DNA of 64,000 nt from Panulirus ornatus (GCF_036320965.1 NC_092270.1:23881391-23945390); one strand, 5' to 3'. Counted from the stretch's first letter, positions 1 through 14,433 are shown. Notes: generated from the sequence alone by a model not told the origin. Program-made: numbers and translations.

Positions 1-734
1 ACCATGGAAGCGGAAGTGGATCATAGGGTGGGGGAGGGGGCGAAAATCCTGGGGGCCTTGAAGAATGTGTGGAAGTCGAGAACATTATCTCGGAAAGCAA
101 AAAAGGTACGTTTGAAGGAATAGTGGTTCCAACAATGTTGTATGGTTGCGAGGCGTGGGCTATGGATAGAGTTGTGCGCAGGATGATGGATGTGCTGGAA
201 ATGAGATGTTTGAGGACAATGTGTGGTGTGAGGTGGTTTGACCGAGTGAGTAACGTAAGGGTAAGAGAGATGTGTGGAAATGAAAAGAGCGTGGTTGAGA
301 GAGCAGAAGAGGGTGTTTTGAAGTGGTTTGGGCACATGGAGAGGATGAGTGAGGAAAGATTGACCAAGAAGATATATGTGTCGGAGGTGAAGGGAACAAG
401 GAGAAGAGGGAGACCAAATTGGAGGTGGAAAGATGGAGTGAAAAAGATTTTGTGTGATCGGGGCCTGAACATGCAGGAGTGTGAAAGGAGGGCAATGAAT
501 AGAGTGAATTGGAGCGATGTGGTATACCGGGGTTGACGTGCTGTCAGTGGATTGAATCGGGGCATGTGAGTCGTCTGGGGTAAACCATGGAAAGCTGTGT
601 AGGTATGTATATTTGCGTGTGTGGACGTATGTATATACATGTGTATGGGGGGGGGGGCCATTTCTTTCGTCTGTTTCCTTGCGCTACCTCGCAAACGCGG
701 GAGACAGCGACAAAGTATAATAAAAAGTAATAAA

Positions 735-736
<2 letters not shown>
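1..736 (+). mobile_element. RTE-1: 3' fragment of RTE-like retrotransposon
   Basis: The window opens inside the C-terminal coding region of an RTE-like non-LTR element. Reading continues through the [10 protein letters not shown] and [11 protein letters not shown] segments to a TGA at 534-536. A one-base deletion near 105 (the AKMGMFEG region) shifts the frame, so codons 1-104 and 105-536 are in different frames and the copy is dead. The 3'UTR (537-720) is the short type and ends in the shared CGCT/AGCG hairpin and an A/T-rich tail. Upstream parts lie outside the window. Confidence 0.9.
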
Positions 737-1103
<367 letters not shown>

Positions 1104-1126
1104 GAGGATATATATATATATATCCT

Positions 1127-1283
1127 CAACTGGCCCCCTCCTCTGTTCCCTCTTATAGAAAATTACAAAAAAAACGAGAGAGGAGGATTTCCAGCTCCCC
1201 GCTCCCTTTCCATTTAGTCGCCTTCTACGACACGCAGGGAATACGTGGGAAGTATTCTTTATCCCCTATCCCCAAGGATAATA
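1127..1283 (-). mobile_element. S1: short non-autonomous RTE derivative, 3'-truncated
   Basis: On the minus strand it starts at the conserved TATCC..GGATA head at about 1283 and runs through ACTTCCCACGTATTCCCTGC to the GGCCAGTTGAGGA segment, where it stops against TA repeats. The tail hairpin is missing. No coding capacity. Confidence 0.85.
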
Positions 1284-1304
1284 TATTCATCTATTTATAT
1301 TTAT

Positions 1305-1659
1305 TTTGCTTTGTCGCTGTCTCCCGCGTTAGCGAGGTAGCGCAAGGAAACAGACGAAAGAATGGCCCAACCCGCCCACAAACACATGTATATACATACA
1401 CGTCCACACACGCAAATATACATACCTATACATCTCAATGTACTCATATATATATACACACACAGACATATACATATATGCACATGTACATAATTCATAC
1501 TGTCTGCCTTTATTTGTTCCCATCGCCACTTCGCCACACATGGAATACCATCCCCCTCCCCCCTCATGTGTGCGAGGTAGCGCTAGGAAAAGACAACAAA
1601 GGCCCCATTCGTTCACACTCAGTCTCTAGCTGTCATGTAATAATGCACCGAAACCACAG

Positions 1660-1662
<3 letters not shown>
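1305..1662 (-). mobile_element. RTE-2: 3'UTR-only fragment (long 3'UTR type)
   Basis: Minus-strand copy holding only the long-type RTE 3'UTR, from ACAGCTAGAGACTGAGTG-like sequence near 1635 to the terminal CTCGC/GCGGG hairpin near 1325. Matching sequence occurs at 13.98-14.23, 37.47-37.8, 38.3-38.6 and 59.95-60.33 kb. It is a severely 5'-truncated insertion flanked by AT-rich sequence at both ends. Confidence 0.85.

Positions 1663-1746
<84 letters not shown>
1663..1746. repeat. (TA)n microsatellite
   Basis: Pure TA tract separating the RTE-2 3'UTR fragment from PLE-A. Confidence 0.98.
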
Positions 1747-1747
<1 letters not shown>

Positions 1748-1782
1748 CCATGAGTCGACGGGGAAAATGAAACACGAAAAGT

Positions 1783-1825
1783 TCCCAAGTGCACTTTCGT
1801 GTAATAATCACATCATCAGGGGAGA
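1783..1825 (-). ncRNA. Hammerhead-ribozyme-like motif in PLE-A terminal repeat
   Basis: On the minus strand: TCTCCC, then the CTGATGA box (1813-1819), a short GTG/CAC hairpin arm with one extra T, the GAAA box (1795-1798), a self-complementary GTGCAC in place of stem III, TT, and GGGA that can pair with TCCC as stem I. This is the layout of hammerhead variants reported from Penelope-like elements, where a minimal palindromic stem III implies dimeric cleavage. Cleavage activity is not shown by sequence alone, and the extra nucleotide in stem II is non-canonical. Confidence 0.6.
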
Positions 1826-2153
1826 CACAAGTGAGAAATATAACAGTCAGTTGATATACATCGAGGAGACGAAGCTAGGACGCCATTTCATAAACATGTG
1901 ATTGTCCAAAACATGCAACGAGCGTTCATAAACTTATCGTTTTACAAATCTTATCAACAATAAAGTTATATAATTTGTACAGACCATCACTAATATTAAG
2001 ATTATAATTCTTTGTATATTTAATAATAGAATATTCAATAATACTTCTCTTGGAAATAGAGTTAGAGTTAACAACTGAGATGGCGTTACTCCAGTCAATA
2101 CAATGATCATAGTTTTTAACAGGATTGAACTAGGCATTGGATTCTTGTCCCGT

Positions 2154-2360
2154 TTATATACTATATATATTTTCCTTAAGTCTCACAGAAAGATCCTTAC
2201 CAGTCTGACCAATATAAAATTTATCACAGTTTCCACAGGGAACTTTATAGATGCAACCAAGAGAATTTTCTGGTGAATTCCCGATTAAGATATTCTTTAT
2301 AGTATTATTGTTGCTGAAGGCAACATTTACATTAAAGGATTTAAGCAATATGGGAAGCAA
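2154..2360 (-). pseudogene. GIY-YIG endonuclease remnant of PLE-A
   Basis: A 68-codon open segment containing LGCIYKVPCGNCDKFYIGQT followed by GKDLSVRLKE. The IYKVPC..C..FYIGQTG pattern with a Cys pair just upstream of the YIG half is the signature of the GIY-YIG nuclease at the C-terminus of endonuclease-bearing Penelope-like elements, which nicks DNA for target-primed reverse transcription. The expected His after RLK is replaced and the frame ends early, so it is a fossil. Confidence 0.85.
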
Positions 2361-3896
2361 AGTGAAATTATTATCAAAAGGGAGAACTAAAAGATTTTTG
2401 TGTCAAGGGGAGTTTTGGGCTCAACTCTATAAAATGATTTCTTTGCTAACTTAAGGGATTTATCAATGAAAGATCTAGGGTACTTTCACTTAGATCCAAT
2501 AGAATATATCTTCTCAAACTCATCATCAATAAACTCTGAACTGCAAATGCGTAATGCCCTTAGGAACATAGATTAAAATGATAATTTAACTCCGTCATGT
2601 TGAGATGAGTAATAATGTATATATGAGCATACATCGGTGGGTTTTCTGTATATGCTAAGCTTAAACTTGTTTCCTTGTCTATGGATCATGCAATCTAAAA
2701 ATGGTAGAATACCATTATTTTCATTTTCTACAGTAAATTTGATGGAAGGTACTAAATTGTTAAGTAAGGGGAGAAATATTTGTAAATATTCATTTGTTGG
2801 CCAAAAACAAAGAACATCATCTACATACCTAAAACAAATTGCATTAGAAGGTAAGATATCCTTTATTAATTTTGTTTTAAAAAAATTCCATATAAAGATT
2901 ATTTAGTACGGGTGAAAGAGGGTTACCGATTGCCATACCAAATTTTTGAGCATAATAATCTCCATTAAATTGAAATACACAGTCTTTTATACACAATTTT
3001 ATCAGTTCAATGAAATTAGACTTTGAAACAGGTAAATGAATATCATCCAAGACATCAAATAAATATTCTAAAAAGTCGTCAACTGGAACTTTAGTGAAAA
3101 GTGAGAAAACATCAAAGCTAAATAGTTAGAAATCAAAATTAATATTGATATTGTTTAGCTTGTTGACTAAATCTACATTGTTCATGATATTAGAATTTGA
3201 TACCTTACCCACTAAAGGGCTTTACAAGGAAACTAACCATTTTGATAATTTACATGTGATGGAGCCTACTGAACTCACTATAGGTCTTGCTGGAAAATTC
3301 TGTTTATGTGTTTTGATAAGTCCATACATATATGGCAATGAAGGGGACAAAGATGACAAATTTTTGATAAGAGGAATGTTACCTTTTAACAACCACTTCA
3401 TTTCCTTATTGAAGTGAGAATTAATACTTCTAAGGGATTTTTACTAAGTTTAGAATATGTTGTGTTATCATTTAGAAGATCATTCATTTTAGATAAATAG
3501 TTACTTTTGTCTAAAATCACAACAGTGTGAGCCTTTTCTGCTTTAGTAATATGTATATCCTTGTCTTTTTTAAGGTGTTAATAGCTCTTATGAATCTTTT
3601 AGGGCAATTAGCTTCCACTGGTTTTGACAAACTGGCATACACTAAACCTTTGCAAATATTGATATCATCATTACATAAATTACTGTATTTTTCTAAATTA
3701 CAAAAAGACTTTGTGACATCAACACAGCTGGCTTCTCTGTTAGAGCACACAAAACTTAAACCATAGCCTAATTCACACAAGGAATTTTTATCTAGTTGTT
3801 TATTAGACAGGTTTACCACAAAAGATGTGTTTCTGTTCTTGGTCCAGTCGATGTTTTAAATAAGATGGTCCAACTTACGATTTAGTGACACTTGTA

Positions 3897-4010
3897 ATTT
3901 AGAAAAATACAGTAATTCAAGTAACGATGATATTAATATTTGCAAAGGTTCAGTGTATACCAGTTTGTCAAAACCAGTGGAAGCTAATTGCCCTAAAAGA
4001 TTCATAAGAG

Positions 4011-4014
<4 letters not shown>
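3897..4014 (+). mobile_element. Inverted 5' segment of PLE-A
   Basis: On the plus strand this encodes NLEKYSN..NDDINICKG and SKPVEANCPKRFIRA, the same region that PLE-A carries on the minus strand at about 3585-3705. It joins the minus copy at a short shared TTGTAATTT and stops at a (TA)n tract. It is a 5' inversion of the element, as often seen in Penelope insertions. Confidence 0.85.

Positions 4015-4070
<56 letters not shown>
4014..4070. repeat. (TA)n microsatellite
   Basis: Short pure TA tract between the inverted PLE-A segment and the S2 tail. Confidence 0.97.
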
Positions 4071-4072
<2 letters not shown>

Positions 4073-4074
4073 TT

Positions 4075-4322
4075 TCTTTCTCTTTCAAACTATTCGCCAT
4101 TCCCCGCGTTAGCGAGGTAGCGTTAAGAACAGAGAACTGGGCCTTTGAGGGAATATCCTCACCTGGCCCCGTTCTCTGTTCCTTCTTTTGGAAAAATTAA
4201 AAAAAAAAAAAAATAATGAGAGAGGAGGATTTCCAGCCCCCCGCTCCCTCCCCTTTTAGTCGCCTTCTACGACACGCAGGGAATACGTGGAAAGTATTCT
4301 TTCTCCCCTATACCCAAGGATA
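4075..4322 (-). mobile_element. S2: short non-autonomous RTE derivative
   Basis: Complete minus-strand copy: head at 4322 (TATCCTTGGGTATAGGGG), RTE-like 5' segment, internal A-rich stretch, GGGAATATCCTC..GGCCTTT block, then the CTCGC-loop-GCGGG hairpin and a tail reading ATGGCGAATAGTTTGAAAG. Flanked by TA tracts on both sides. Confidence 0.88.
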
Positions 4323-4325
4323 ATA

Positions 4326-4411
<86 letters not shown>

Positions 4412-4417
4412 TTTTAT
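4322..4417. repeat. (TA)n plus poly-T (RTE-3 tail)
   Basis: TA tract followed by about 23 T; read on the minus strand this is the poly-A then (TA)n tail of RTE-3. Confidence 0.95.
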
Positions 4418-4424
4418 ACTTTGT

Positions 4425-4452
4425 CGCTGTCTCCCGCGTTTGCGAGGTAGCG
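4425..4452 (-). other. Conserved 3'-terminal hairpin of RTE-3
   Basis: On the minus strand CGCT-AC-CTCGC-AAAC-GCGGG-AGAC-AGCG: a 5-bp inner stem (one G-T pair) and a 4-bp outer stem, just before the A/T tail. The same structure ends every RTE copy with a 3' end and, slightly changed, every complete S element. By analogy with other LINE/SINE pairs it is probably the site the reverse transcriptase recognises. Confidence 0.75.
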
Positions 4453-4597
4453 CAAGGAAACAGACGAAAGAAATGGCCCCCCCCCCCATACACATGTACA
4501 TACACACGTCCACACACGCAAATATACATACCTACACAGCTTTCCATGGTTTACCCCAGACGCTTCACATGCCTTGCTTCAATCCACTGACAGCACG

Positions 4598-7594
4598 TCA
4601 ACCCCTGTATACCACATGACTCCAATTCACTCTATTTCTTGCCCTCCTTTCACCCTCCTGCATGTTCAGGCCCCGATCACACAAAATCTTTTTCACTCCA
4701 TCTTTCCACCTCCAATTTGGTCTCCCTCTTCTCCTCGTTCCCTCCACCTCCGACACATATATCCTCTTGGTCAATCTCTCCTCACTCATTCTCTCCATGT
4801 GCCCAAACCATTTGAAAACACCCTCTTCTGCTCTCTCAACCACGCTCTTTTTATTTCCACACATCTCTCTTACCCTTACGTTACTTACTCGCTCAAACCA
4901 CCTCACACCACACATTGTCCTCAAACATCTCATTTCCAGCACATCCATCCTCCTGCGCACATCTCTATCCATAGCCCACGCCTCGCAACCATACAGCATT
5001 GTTGGTACCACTATTCCCTCAAACATACCCATTTTTGCTTTCCGAGATAATGTTCTCGACTTCCACACATTTTTCAAGGCTCCCAAAATTTTCGCCCCCT
5101 CCCCCACCCTATGATCCACTTCCGCTTCCATGGTTCCATCCGCTGACAGATCCACTCCCAGATATCTAAAACACTTCACTTCCTCCAGTTTTTCTCCATT
5201 CAAACTCACCTCCCAATTGACTTGACCCTCACCCCTACTGTACCTAATAACCTTGCTCTTATTCACATTTACTCTCAACTTTCTTCTTCCACACACTTTA
5301 CCAAACTCAGTCACCAGCTTCTGCAGTTTCTCACATGAATCAGCCACCAGCGCTGTATCATCAGCGAACAACAATTGACTCACTTCCCAAGCTCTCTCAT
5401 CCCCAACAGACTTCATACTTGCCCCTCTTTCCAGGACTCTTGCATTTACCTCCTTTACAACCCCATCCATAAACAAATTAAACAACCATGGAGACATCAC
5501 ACACCCCTGCCGCAAACCTACATTCACTGAGAACCAATCACTTTCCTCTCTTCCTACACGTACACATGCCTTACATCCTCGATAAAAACTTTTCACTGCT
5601 TCTAACAACTTGCCTCCCACACCATATATTCTTAATACCTTCCACAGAGCATCTCTATCAACTCTATCATATGCCTTCTCCAGATCCATAAATGCTACAT
5701 ACAAATCCCTTTGCTTTTCTAAGTATTTCTCACATACATTCTTCAAAGCAAACACCTGATCCACACATCCTCTACCACTTCTGAAACCGCACTGCTCTTC
5801 CCCAATCTGATGCTCTGTACATGCCTTCACCCTCTCAATCAATACCCTCCCATATAATTTACCAGGAATACTCAACAAACTTATACCTCTGTAATTTGAG
5901 CACTCACTCTTATCCCCTTTGCCTTTGTACAATGGCACTATGCACGCATTCCGCCAATCCTCAGGCACCTCACCATGAGTCATACATACATTAAATAACC
6001 TTACCAACCAGTCAACAATACAGTCACCCCCTTTCTTAATAAATTCCACTGCAATACCATCCAAACCTGCTGCCTTGCCGGCTTTCATCTTCCGCAAAGC
6101 TTTTACTACCTCTTCTCTGTTTACCAAATCATTTTCCCTAACCCTCTCACTTTGCACACCACCTCGACCAAAACACCCTATATCTGCCACTCTGTCATCA
6201 GACACATTCAACAAACCTTCAAAATACTCATTCCATCTCCTTCTCACATCACCGCTACTTGTTATCACCTCCCCATTTACGCCCTTCACTGAAGTTCCCA
6301 TTTGCTCCCTTGTCTTACGCACCCTATTTACCTCCTTCCAGAACATCTTTTTATTCTCCCTAAAATTTACTGATAGTCTCTCACCCCAACTCTCATTTGC
6401 CCTTTTTTTCACCTCTTGCACCTTTCTCTTGACCTCCTGTCTCTTTCTTTTATACTTCTCCCACTCAATTGCATTTTTTCCCTGCAAAAATCGTCCAAAT
6501 GCCTCTCTCTTCTCTTTCACTAATACTCTTACTTCTTCATCCCACCACACACTACCCTTTCTAAACAGCCCACCTCCCACTCTTCTCATGCCACAAGCAT
6601 CTTTTGCGCAATCCATCACTGATTCCCTAAATACATCCCATTCCTCCCCGACTCCCCTTACTTCCATTGTTCTCACCTTTTTCCATTCTGTACACAGTCT
6701 CTCCTGGTACTTCCCCACACAGGTCTCCTTCCCAAGCTCACTTACTCTCACCACCTTCTTCACCCCAACATTCACTCCTCTTTTCTGAAAACCCATACTA
6801 ATCTTCACCTTAGCCTCCACAAGATAATGATCAGACATCCCTCCAGTTGCACCTCTCAGCACATTAACATCCAAAAGTCTCTCTTTCGCACGCCTGTCAA
6901 TTAACACGTAATCCAATAACGCTCTCTGGCCATCTCTCCTACTTACATAAGTATACTTATGTATATCTCGCTTTTTAAACCAGGTATTCCCAATCATCAG
7001 TCCTTTTTCAGCACATAAATCTACAAGCTCTTCACCATTTCCATTTACAACACTGAACACCCCATGCATACCAATTATTCCCTCAACTGCCACATTACTC
7101 ACCTTTGCATTCAAATCACCCATCACTATAACCTGGTCTCGTGCATCAAAACCGCTAACACACTCATTTAGCTGCTCCCAAAACACTTGCCTCTCATGAT
7201 CTTTCTTCTCATGCCCAGGTGCATATGCACCAATAATCACCCACCTCTCTCCATCAACTTTCAATTTTACCCATATTAATCGAGAATTTACTTTCTTACA
7301 TTCTATCACATACTCCCACAACTCCTGTTTCAGGAGTATTGCTACTCCTTCCCTTGCTCTTGTCCTCTCACTAACCCCTGACTTCACTCCCCAGACATTT
7401 CCAAACCACTCTTCCCCTTTACCCTTGAGCTTCGTTTCACTCAGAGCCAAAACATCCAGGTTCCTTTCCTCAAACATACTACCTATCTCTCCTTTTTTCA
7501 CATCTTGGTTACATCCACACACATTTAGGCACCCCACTCTGAGCCTTCGAGGAGGATGATCACTCCCCGCGTGACTCCTTCTTCTGTTTCCCAT
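4598..7594 (-). CDS. RTE-like endonuclease/reverse transcriptase polyprotein, full length
   Basis: A 998-residue protein that would nick genomic DNA and reverse-transcribe its own RNA at the nick. The N-terminal APE/EEP endonuclease (about 18-260) shows LNVCG (N24), SETK (E53), GAYAP (Y124), MGDLNAK (D160, N162), LDYVLID (D228) and SDH (255-256). A charged linker (about 300-480) follows. The reverse transcriptase (about 500-820) has [29 protein letters not shown], motif [13 protein letters not shown] (D637), motif [14 protein letters not shown], motif [11 protein letters not shown] (D745, D746) and FRYLGVDL. The C-terminal region has [15 protein letters not shown] and RGRPNWRW, as in RTE/BovB-type proteins. 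The ATG is shared with RTE-13 and RTE-23. No frameshift or stop; clade assignment is by motif recognition. Confidence 0.93.
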   Translation of the reverse strand: MGNRRRSHAGSDHPPRRLRVGCLNVCGCNQDVKKGEIGSMFEERNLDVLALSETKLKGKGEEWFGNVWGVKSGVSERTRAREGVAILLKQELWEYVIECKKVNSRLIWVKLKVDGERWVIIGAYAPGHEKKDHERQVFWEQLNECVSGFDARDQVIVMGDLNAKVSNVAVEGIIGMHGVFSVVNGNGEELVDLCAEKGLMIGNTWFKKRDIHKYTYVSRRDGQRALLDYVLIDRRAKERLLDVNVLRGATGGMSDHYLVEAKVKISMGFQKRGVNVGVKKVVRVSELGKETCVGKYQERLCTEWKKVRTMEVRGVGEEWDVFRESVMDCAKDACGMRRVGGGLFRKGSVWWDEEVRVLVKEKREAFGRFLQGKNAIEWEKYKRKRQEVKRKVQEVKKRANESWGERLSVNFRENKKMFWKEVNRVRKTREQMGTSVKGVNGEVITSSGDVRRRWNEYFEGLLNVSDDRVADIGCFGRGGVQSERVRENDLVNREEVVKALRKMKAGKAAGLDGIAVEFIKKGGDCIVDWLVRLFNVCMTHGEVPEDWRNACIVPLYKGKGDKSECSNYRGISLLSIPGKLYGRVLIERVKACTEHQIGEEQCGFRSGRGCVDQVFALKNVCEKYLEKQRDLYVAFMDLEKAYDRVDRDALWKVLRIYGVGGKLLEAVKSFYRGCKACVRVGREESDWFSVNVGLRQGCVMSPWLFNLFMDGVVKEVNARVLERGASMKSVGDERAWEVSQLLFADDTALVADSCEKLQKLVTEFGKVCGRRKLRVNVNKSKVIRYSRGEGQVNWEVSLNGEKLEEVKCFRYLGVDLSADGTMEAEVDHRVGEGAKILGALKNVWKSRTLSRKAKMGMFEGIVVPTMLYGCEAWAMDRDVRRRMDVLEMRCLRTMCGVRWFERVSNVRVREMCGNKKSVVERAEEGVFKWFGHMERMSEERLTKRIYVSEVEGTRRRGRPNWRWKDGVKKILCDRGLNMQEGERRARNRVNWSHVVYRG

Positions 7595-7620
7595 TTTAGA
7601 AAGTTAATACAAGGAGGGGA

Positions 7621-7621
<1 letters not shown>

Positions 7622-7700
<79 letters not shown>

Positions 7701-7710
7701 TTCTTCTTTT
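7622..7710. repeat. (TA)n plus T-rich tail of S3
   Basis: TA tract then a T-rich run; on the minus strand it is the tail of S3 and simultaneously the truncation point of the RTE-3 5' end. Confidence 0.95.
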
Positions 7711-7940
7711 AAACTATTCGCCATTTCCCGCGTTAGCGAGGTAGCGCTAAGAACAGAGGACTGGACCTTTTTTGGAATATCCTCAACTGGCCCCCTCTGT
7801 TCCTTCTTTTGGAAAATTTAAAAAAAGAAAAAAAAAACGAGAGGGGAGGATTTCCAGCCCCCCGCTCCCTCCCCTTTTAGTCGCCTTCTACGACACGCAG
7901 GGAATACGTGGGAAGTATTCTTAATCCCCTATCCCCAGGG

Positions 7941-7943
<3 letters not shown>
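7711..7943 (-). mobile_element. S3: short non-autonomous RTE derivative
   Basis: Complete copy on the minus strand, head at 7943 and tail hairpin at about 7720-7750. It differs from S2 only by scattered substitutions and A-run length. No coding capacity. Confidence 0.88.

Positions 7944-8020
<77 letters not shown>
7944..8020. repeat. (TA)n microsatellite
   Basis: TA tract between the head of S3 and the truncated 5' end of RTE-4. Confidence 0.98.

Positions 8021-11805
<3,785 letters not shown>

Positions 11806-11900
<95 letters not shown>
11806..11900. repeat. (TA)n microsatellite
   Basis: TA tract between the truncated RTE-5 5' end and the head of S4. Confidence 0.97.
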
Positions 11901-11903
<3 letters not shown>

Positions 11904-12114
11904 GGGGAGAAAGAATACTTCCCACGTATTCCCTGCGTGTCGTAGGAGGCGACTAAAAGGGAAGGGAGCGAGGGGCTGGAGATCCTCCCCTATCGTTTTT
12001 TTTTAATTTTCCAAAAGAAGGAACAGAGAAGAGGGGCAGGTGAGGATATTCCTTCAAAGGCCCAGTCCTCTGTTCAACGCTACCTCGCTATCGCGGGAAA
12101 TGGCGAATCGTATG

Positions 12115-12128
<14 letters not shown>
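11900..12128 (+). mobile_element. S4: short non-autonomous RTE derivative
   Basis: Plus-strand copy beginning TAGGGGAGAAAGAATACTTC (the first bases of the head are replaced by TA) and ending in CTCGC-TATC-GCGGG, an A-run of about 15, and TA repeats. Confidence 0.87.

Positions 12129-12165
<37 letters not shown>
12129..12165. repeat. (TA)n microsatellite
   Basis: Short TA tract after the S4 poly-A. Confidence 0.96.
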
Positions 12166-12166
<1 letters not shown>

Positions 12167-12300
12167 TTCTGTTTCCCCTTTTGGAAAGCTAAAATACAAG
12201 GAGGGTTTGATTTCTGGCCCCCCCAGCTCCCGTTCCCTTTAGTCGCCTTCTAAGATACGTGAGGAATCCGTGGGAAGTATTCTTAATCCCCTATCCCCGG
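12166..12300 (-). mobile_element. RTE-6: 5'UTR-only fragment
   Basis: On the minus strand this is the RTE 5' end: GGGGATAGGGG-like head at 12300, the ACTTCCCACG..GCGACTAAAG segment, CCTCCTTGTATTTTAGC and the GGGAAACAGAAGA that overlaps the first codons of the ORF. The rest of the element is gone. It abuts RTE-7 directly with no TA in between. Confidence 0.8.
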
Positions 12301-14232
12301 GTGTGCAGAGTGAGAGGGTTAGGGAAAATGATTTGGTAAATAGAGAAGAGGTAGTAAAAGTTTTACGGAAGATGAAAGCCGGCAAAGCAACAGGTTTGGA
12401 TGGCACTGCAGTGGAATTTATTAAAAAAGGGGTAACTGTATTGTTGACTGGTTGGTAAGGTTATTTAATGTATGTATGATTCATGGTGAGGTGCCTGAGG
12501 ATTGGCGGAATGCTTGCATAGTGCCTTTGTACAAAGGCAAAAGGGAAAAGGGTGAGTGTTTAAATTACAGAGGTATAAGTGTGTTGAGTATTCCTGGTAA
12601 ATTATATGGGAGGGTATTGGTTGAGAGGGTGAAGGCATGTACAGAGCATCAGGTTGGGGAAGAGCAGTGTGGTTTCAGAAGTGGTAGAGGATGTGTGGAT
12701 CAGGTGTTTGCTTTGAAGAATGTATGTGAGAAATATTTAGAAAAAGAAATGGATTTGTATGTTGCATTTATGGATCTGGAAAAGGCATATGATATAATTG
12801 ATAGAGATGATCTGTGTAAGGTATTAAGAATATATGGTGTGGGAGGCAAGTTGTTAGAAACAGTGAAAAGTTTTTATCAAGTATGTAAGGCATGTGAACG
12901 TGTAGGAAGAGAGGAAAGTGATTGGTTCTCAGTGAAGATCGGTTTGTGGGAGGGGTGTGTGATGTCTCCATGGTTGTTTAATTTGTTTATGGATGGTGTT
13001 GTTAGGAGGTAAATGGAAGAGTTTTGGAAAGAGGGGCAAGTATGCAGTCGGTTTTGGATGAGAGAGCTTGGGAAGTGAGTCAGTTGTTGTTCGCTGATGA
13101 TACGGCGCTGGTGTGATTCATGTGAGAAACTGCAGAAGCTGGTGACTGAGTTTGGTAAAGTGTGAGAAAGAAGAAAGTTAAGAGCAAATGTGAATAAGAA
13201 CAAGGTTATTAGGTACAGTAAGGTTGAGGGTCAAGTCAATTGGGAGGTGAGTTTGAATGGAGAAAAGCTGGAGGAAGTGAAGTGTTTTAGATATCTGGGA
13301 GTGGATCTGGCAGCGGATGGAACCATGGAATCGGAAGTGAATCATAGTGTGGAGGAGGGAACGAAAATTTTAGGAGCCTTGAAGAATGTTTGGAAGTCGA
13401 GAAGATTATCTCGAAAAGCAAAAATTGGTATTTTTGAAGGAATAGTGGTTTCAACAATGTTGTATGGTTGCGAGGCGTGGGCTATGGATAGAGTTGTGCG
13501 TAGGAGGGTGGATGTGCTGGAAATGAGATGTTTGAGGACAATATGTGGTGTGAGGTGGTTTGATCGAGTAAATAATATAAGGGTGAGAGAGATGTCTGGA
13601 AATAAAAAGAGTGTGGTTGAGAGAGCAGAAGAGGGTGTTTTGAAATGGTTTGGTCACATGGAGAGAATGAGTGGGGAAAGATTGACCAAGAGGATATATG
13701 TGTCAGAGGTGGAGGGAACGAGGCGATGTGGGAGACCAAATTTTAGGAGGAAAGATGGAGTGAAAAAGATTTTGAGTGATCTGGGCCTGAACGTGCAGGA
13801 GGGTGAAAGGCATGCAAGGAATAGAGTGAATTGGAACGTTGTGATATACCGGGGTTGCGGTGCTGTCAATGGATTGAACCAGGGCATGCGAAGCGTCTGG
13901 GGTAAACTATGCAAAGTGTATGGGGCCTGGATGTGGAAAGGGAGCTGTGGTTTCGGTGCATTATTACATGACAGCTAGAGACTGAGTGTGAACGAATGGG
14001 GCCTTTGGTGTTTTTCCTTGCGCTACCTTGCACACATGAATCGGAGGGGGTTGTTATTCTATGTGTGGCGAGGTGGCAATGGGAACAAATAGAGGGAGAC
14101 AGTGTGAATTATGTACATGTGTATATATGTATATGTCTGTGTGTGTATATATATGTGTACATTGAGATGTATAGGCATGTATATTGTGCGTGTGTGGACA
14201 TGTATGTATATACATGTGTATGTGGGTGGTTT
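12301..14232 (+). mobile_element. RTE-7: older, broken RTE copy (long 3'UTR)
   Basis: Begins at [11 protein letters not shown] (about residue 480). Readable pieces are 12301-12458, 12452-13012 and 13190-13900, in changing frames: a one-base change near 12440, a deletion near 13003 and another lesion near 13110. The normal stop is lost (TGA to TGC near 13857), so the frame runs on to 13978. Divergence from the young copies (for example VNNIRVREMSG) marks an older subfamily. The long-type 3'UTR ends abruptly at the S5 tail. Confidence 0.88.
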
Positions 14233-14433
14233 GGCGAGGTAGCGTTGAGAACAGAGGACTGGGCCTTTAAGGGAATATCCTCACCTCGCCCCCTTCTCCG
14301 TTCCATCTTTTGGAAAATTAAAAAAAAAAAGCGAGAGGGGACGATTTCCAGCCCCCGCTCCCTCCCCTTTTAGTAGCCTTCTACGACCCGCAGGGAATAC
14401 GGGGGAAGTATTCTTTCTCCCCTATCCCCAGGG

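Larger units (their letters stand above)
1747..3896 (-). mobile_element. PLE-A: degraded Penelope-like element
   Basis: A minus-strand relative of PLE-B (60.4-62.9 kb), colinear with it over its length. In element order (falling coordinates) it keeps an N-terminal part (about 3800-3520, residues such as VNLSNKQLDKNSL and SKPVEANCPKRF), a broken reverse-transcriptase region (about 3500-2450), a GIY-YIG endonuclease piece (2360-2154) and a 3' terminal region with a hammerhead-like motif. Frameshifts and stops are scattered through the RT, so no protein is made. The 3' end stops in a (TA)n tract and the 5' end turns back on itself at 3897. Confidence 0.88.
4395..7622 (-). mobile_element. RTE-3: RTE-like retrotransposon with complete ORF
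   Basis: Minus-strand element: residual 5'UTR (7595-7622), one long ORF (7594-4598), short-type 3'UTR (4597-4418) with terminal hairpin, then poly-A and (TA)n. The 5'UTR is cut by a TA tract at 7622, so the CCCTGGGGATAGGGG head and any X module are missing. This is the only copy in the window with an unbroken full-length ORF, which makes it the best candidate for a recently mobile source; loss of the 5'UTR may have removed its promoter. Confidence 0.92.

Noticed and set aside
4574..5114. Recurrent antisense frames of 111, 150 and 158 codons (Pro/His/Ser-rich, for example [15 protein letters not shown]) opposite every RTE C-terminal region
   Set aside because: They recur only because the RTE sequence recurs; composition follows from the sense codons, they have no conserved motifs, and they break wherever the sense copy mutates.
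6075..6788. Antisense frames of 209-284 codons ([13 protein letters not shown] type) opposite the RTE linker
   Set aside because: Shadow of the Arg/Lys/Glu-rich sense linker, which gives Ser/Phe/Leu-rich antisense without stops; no domain seen.
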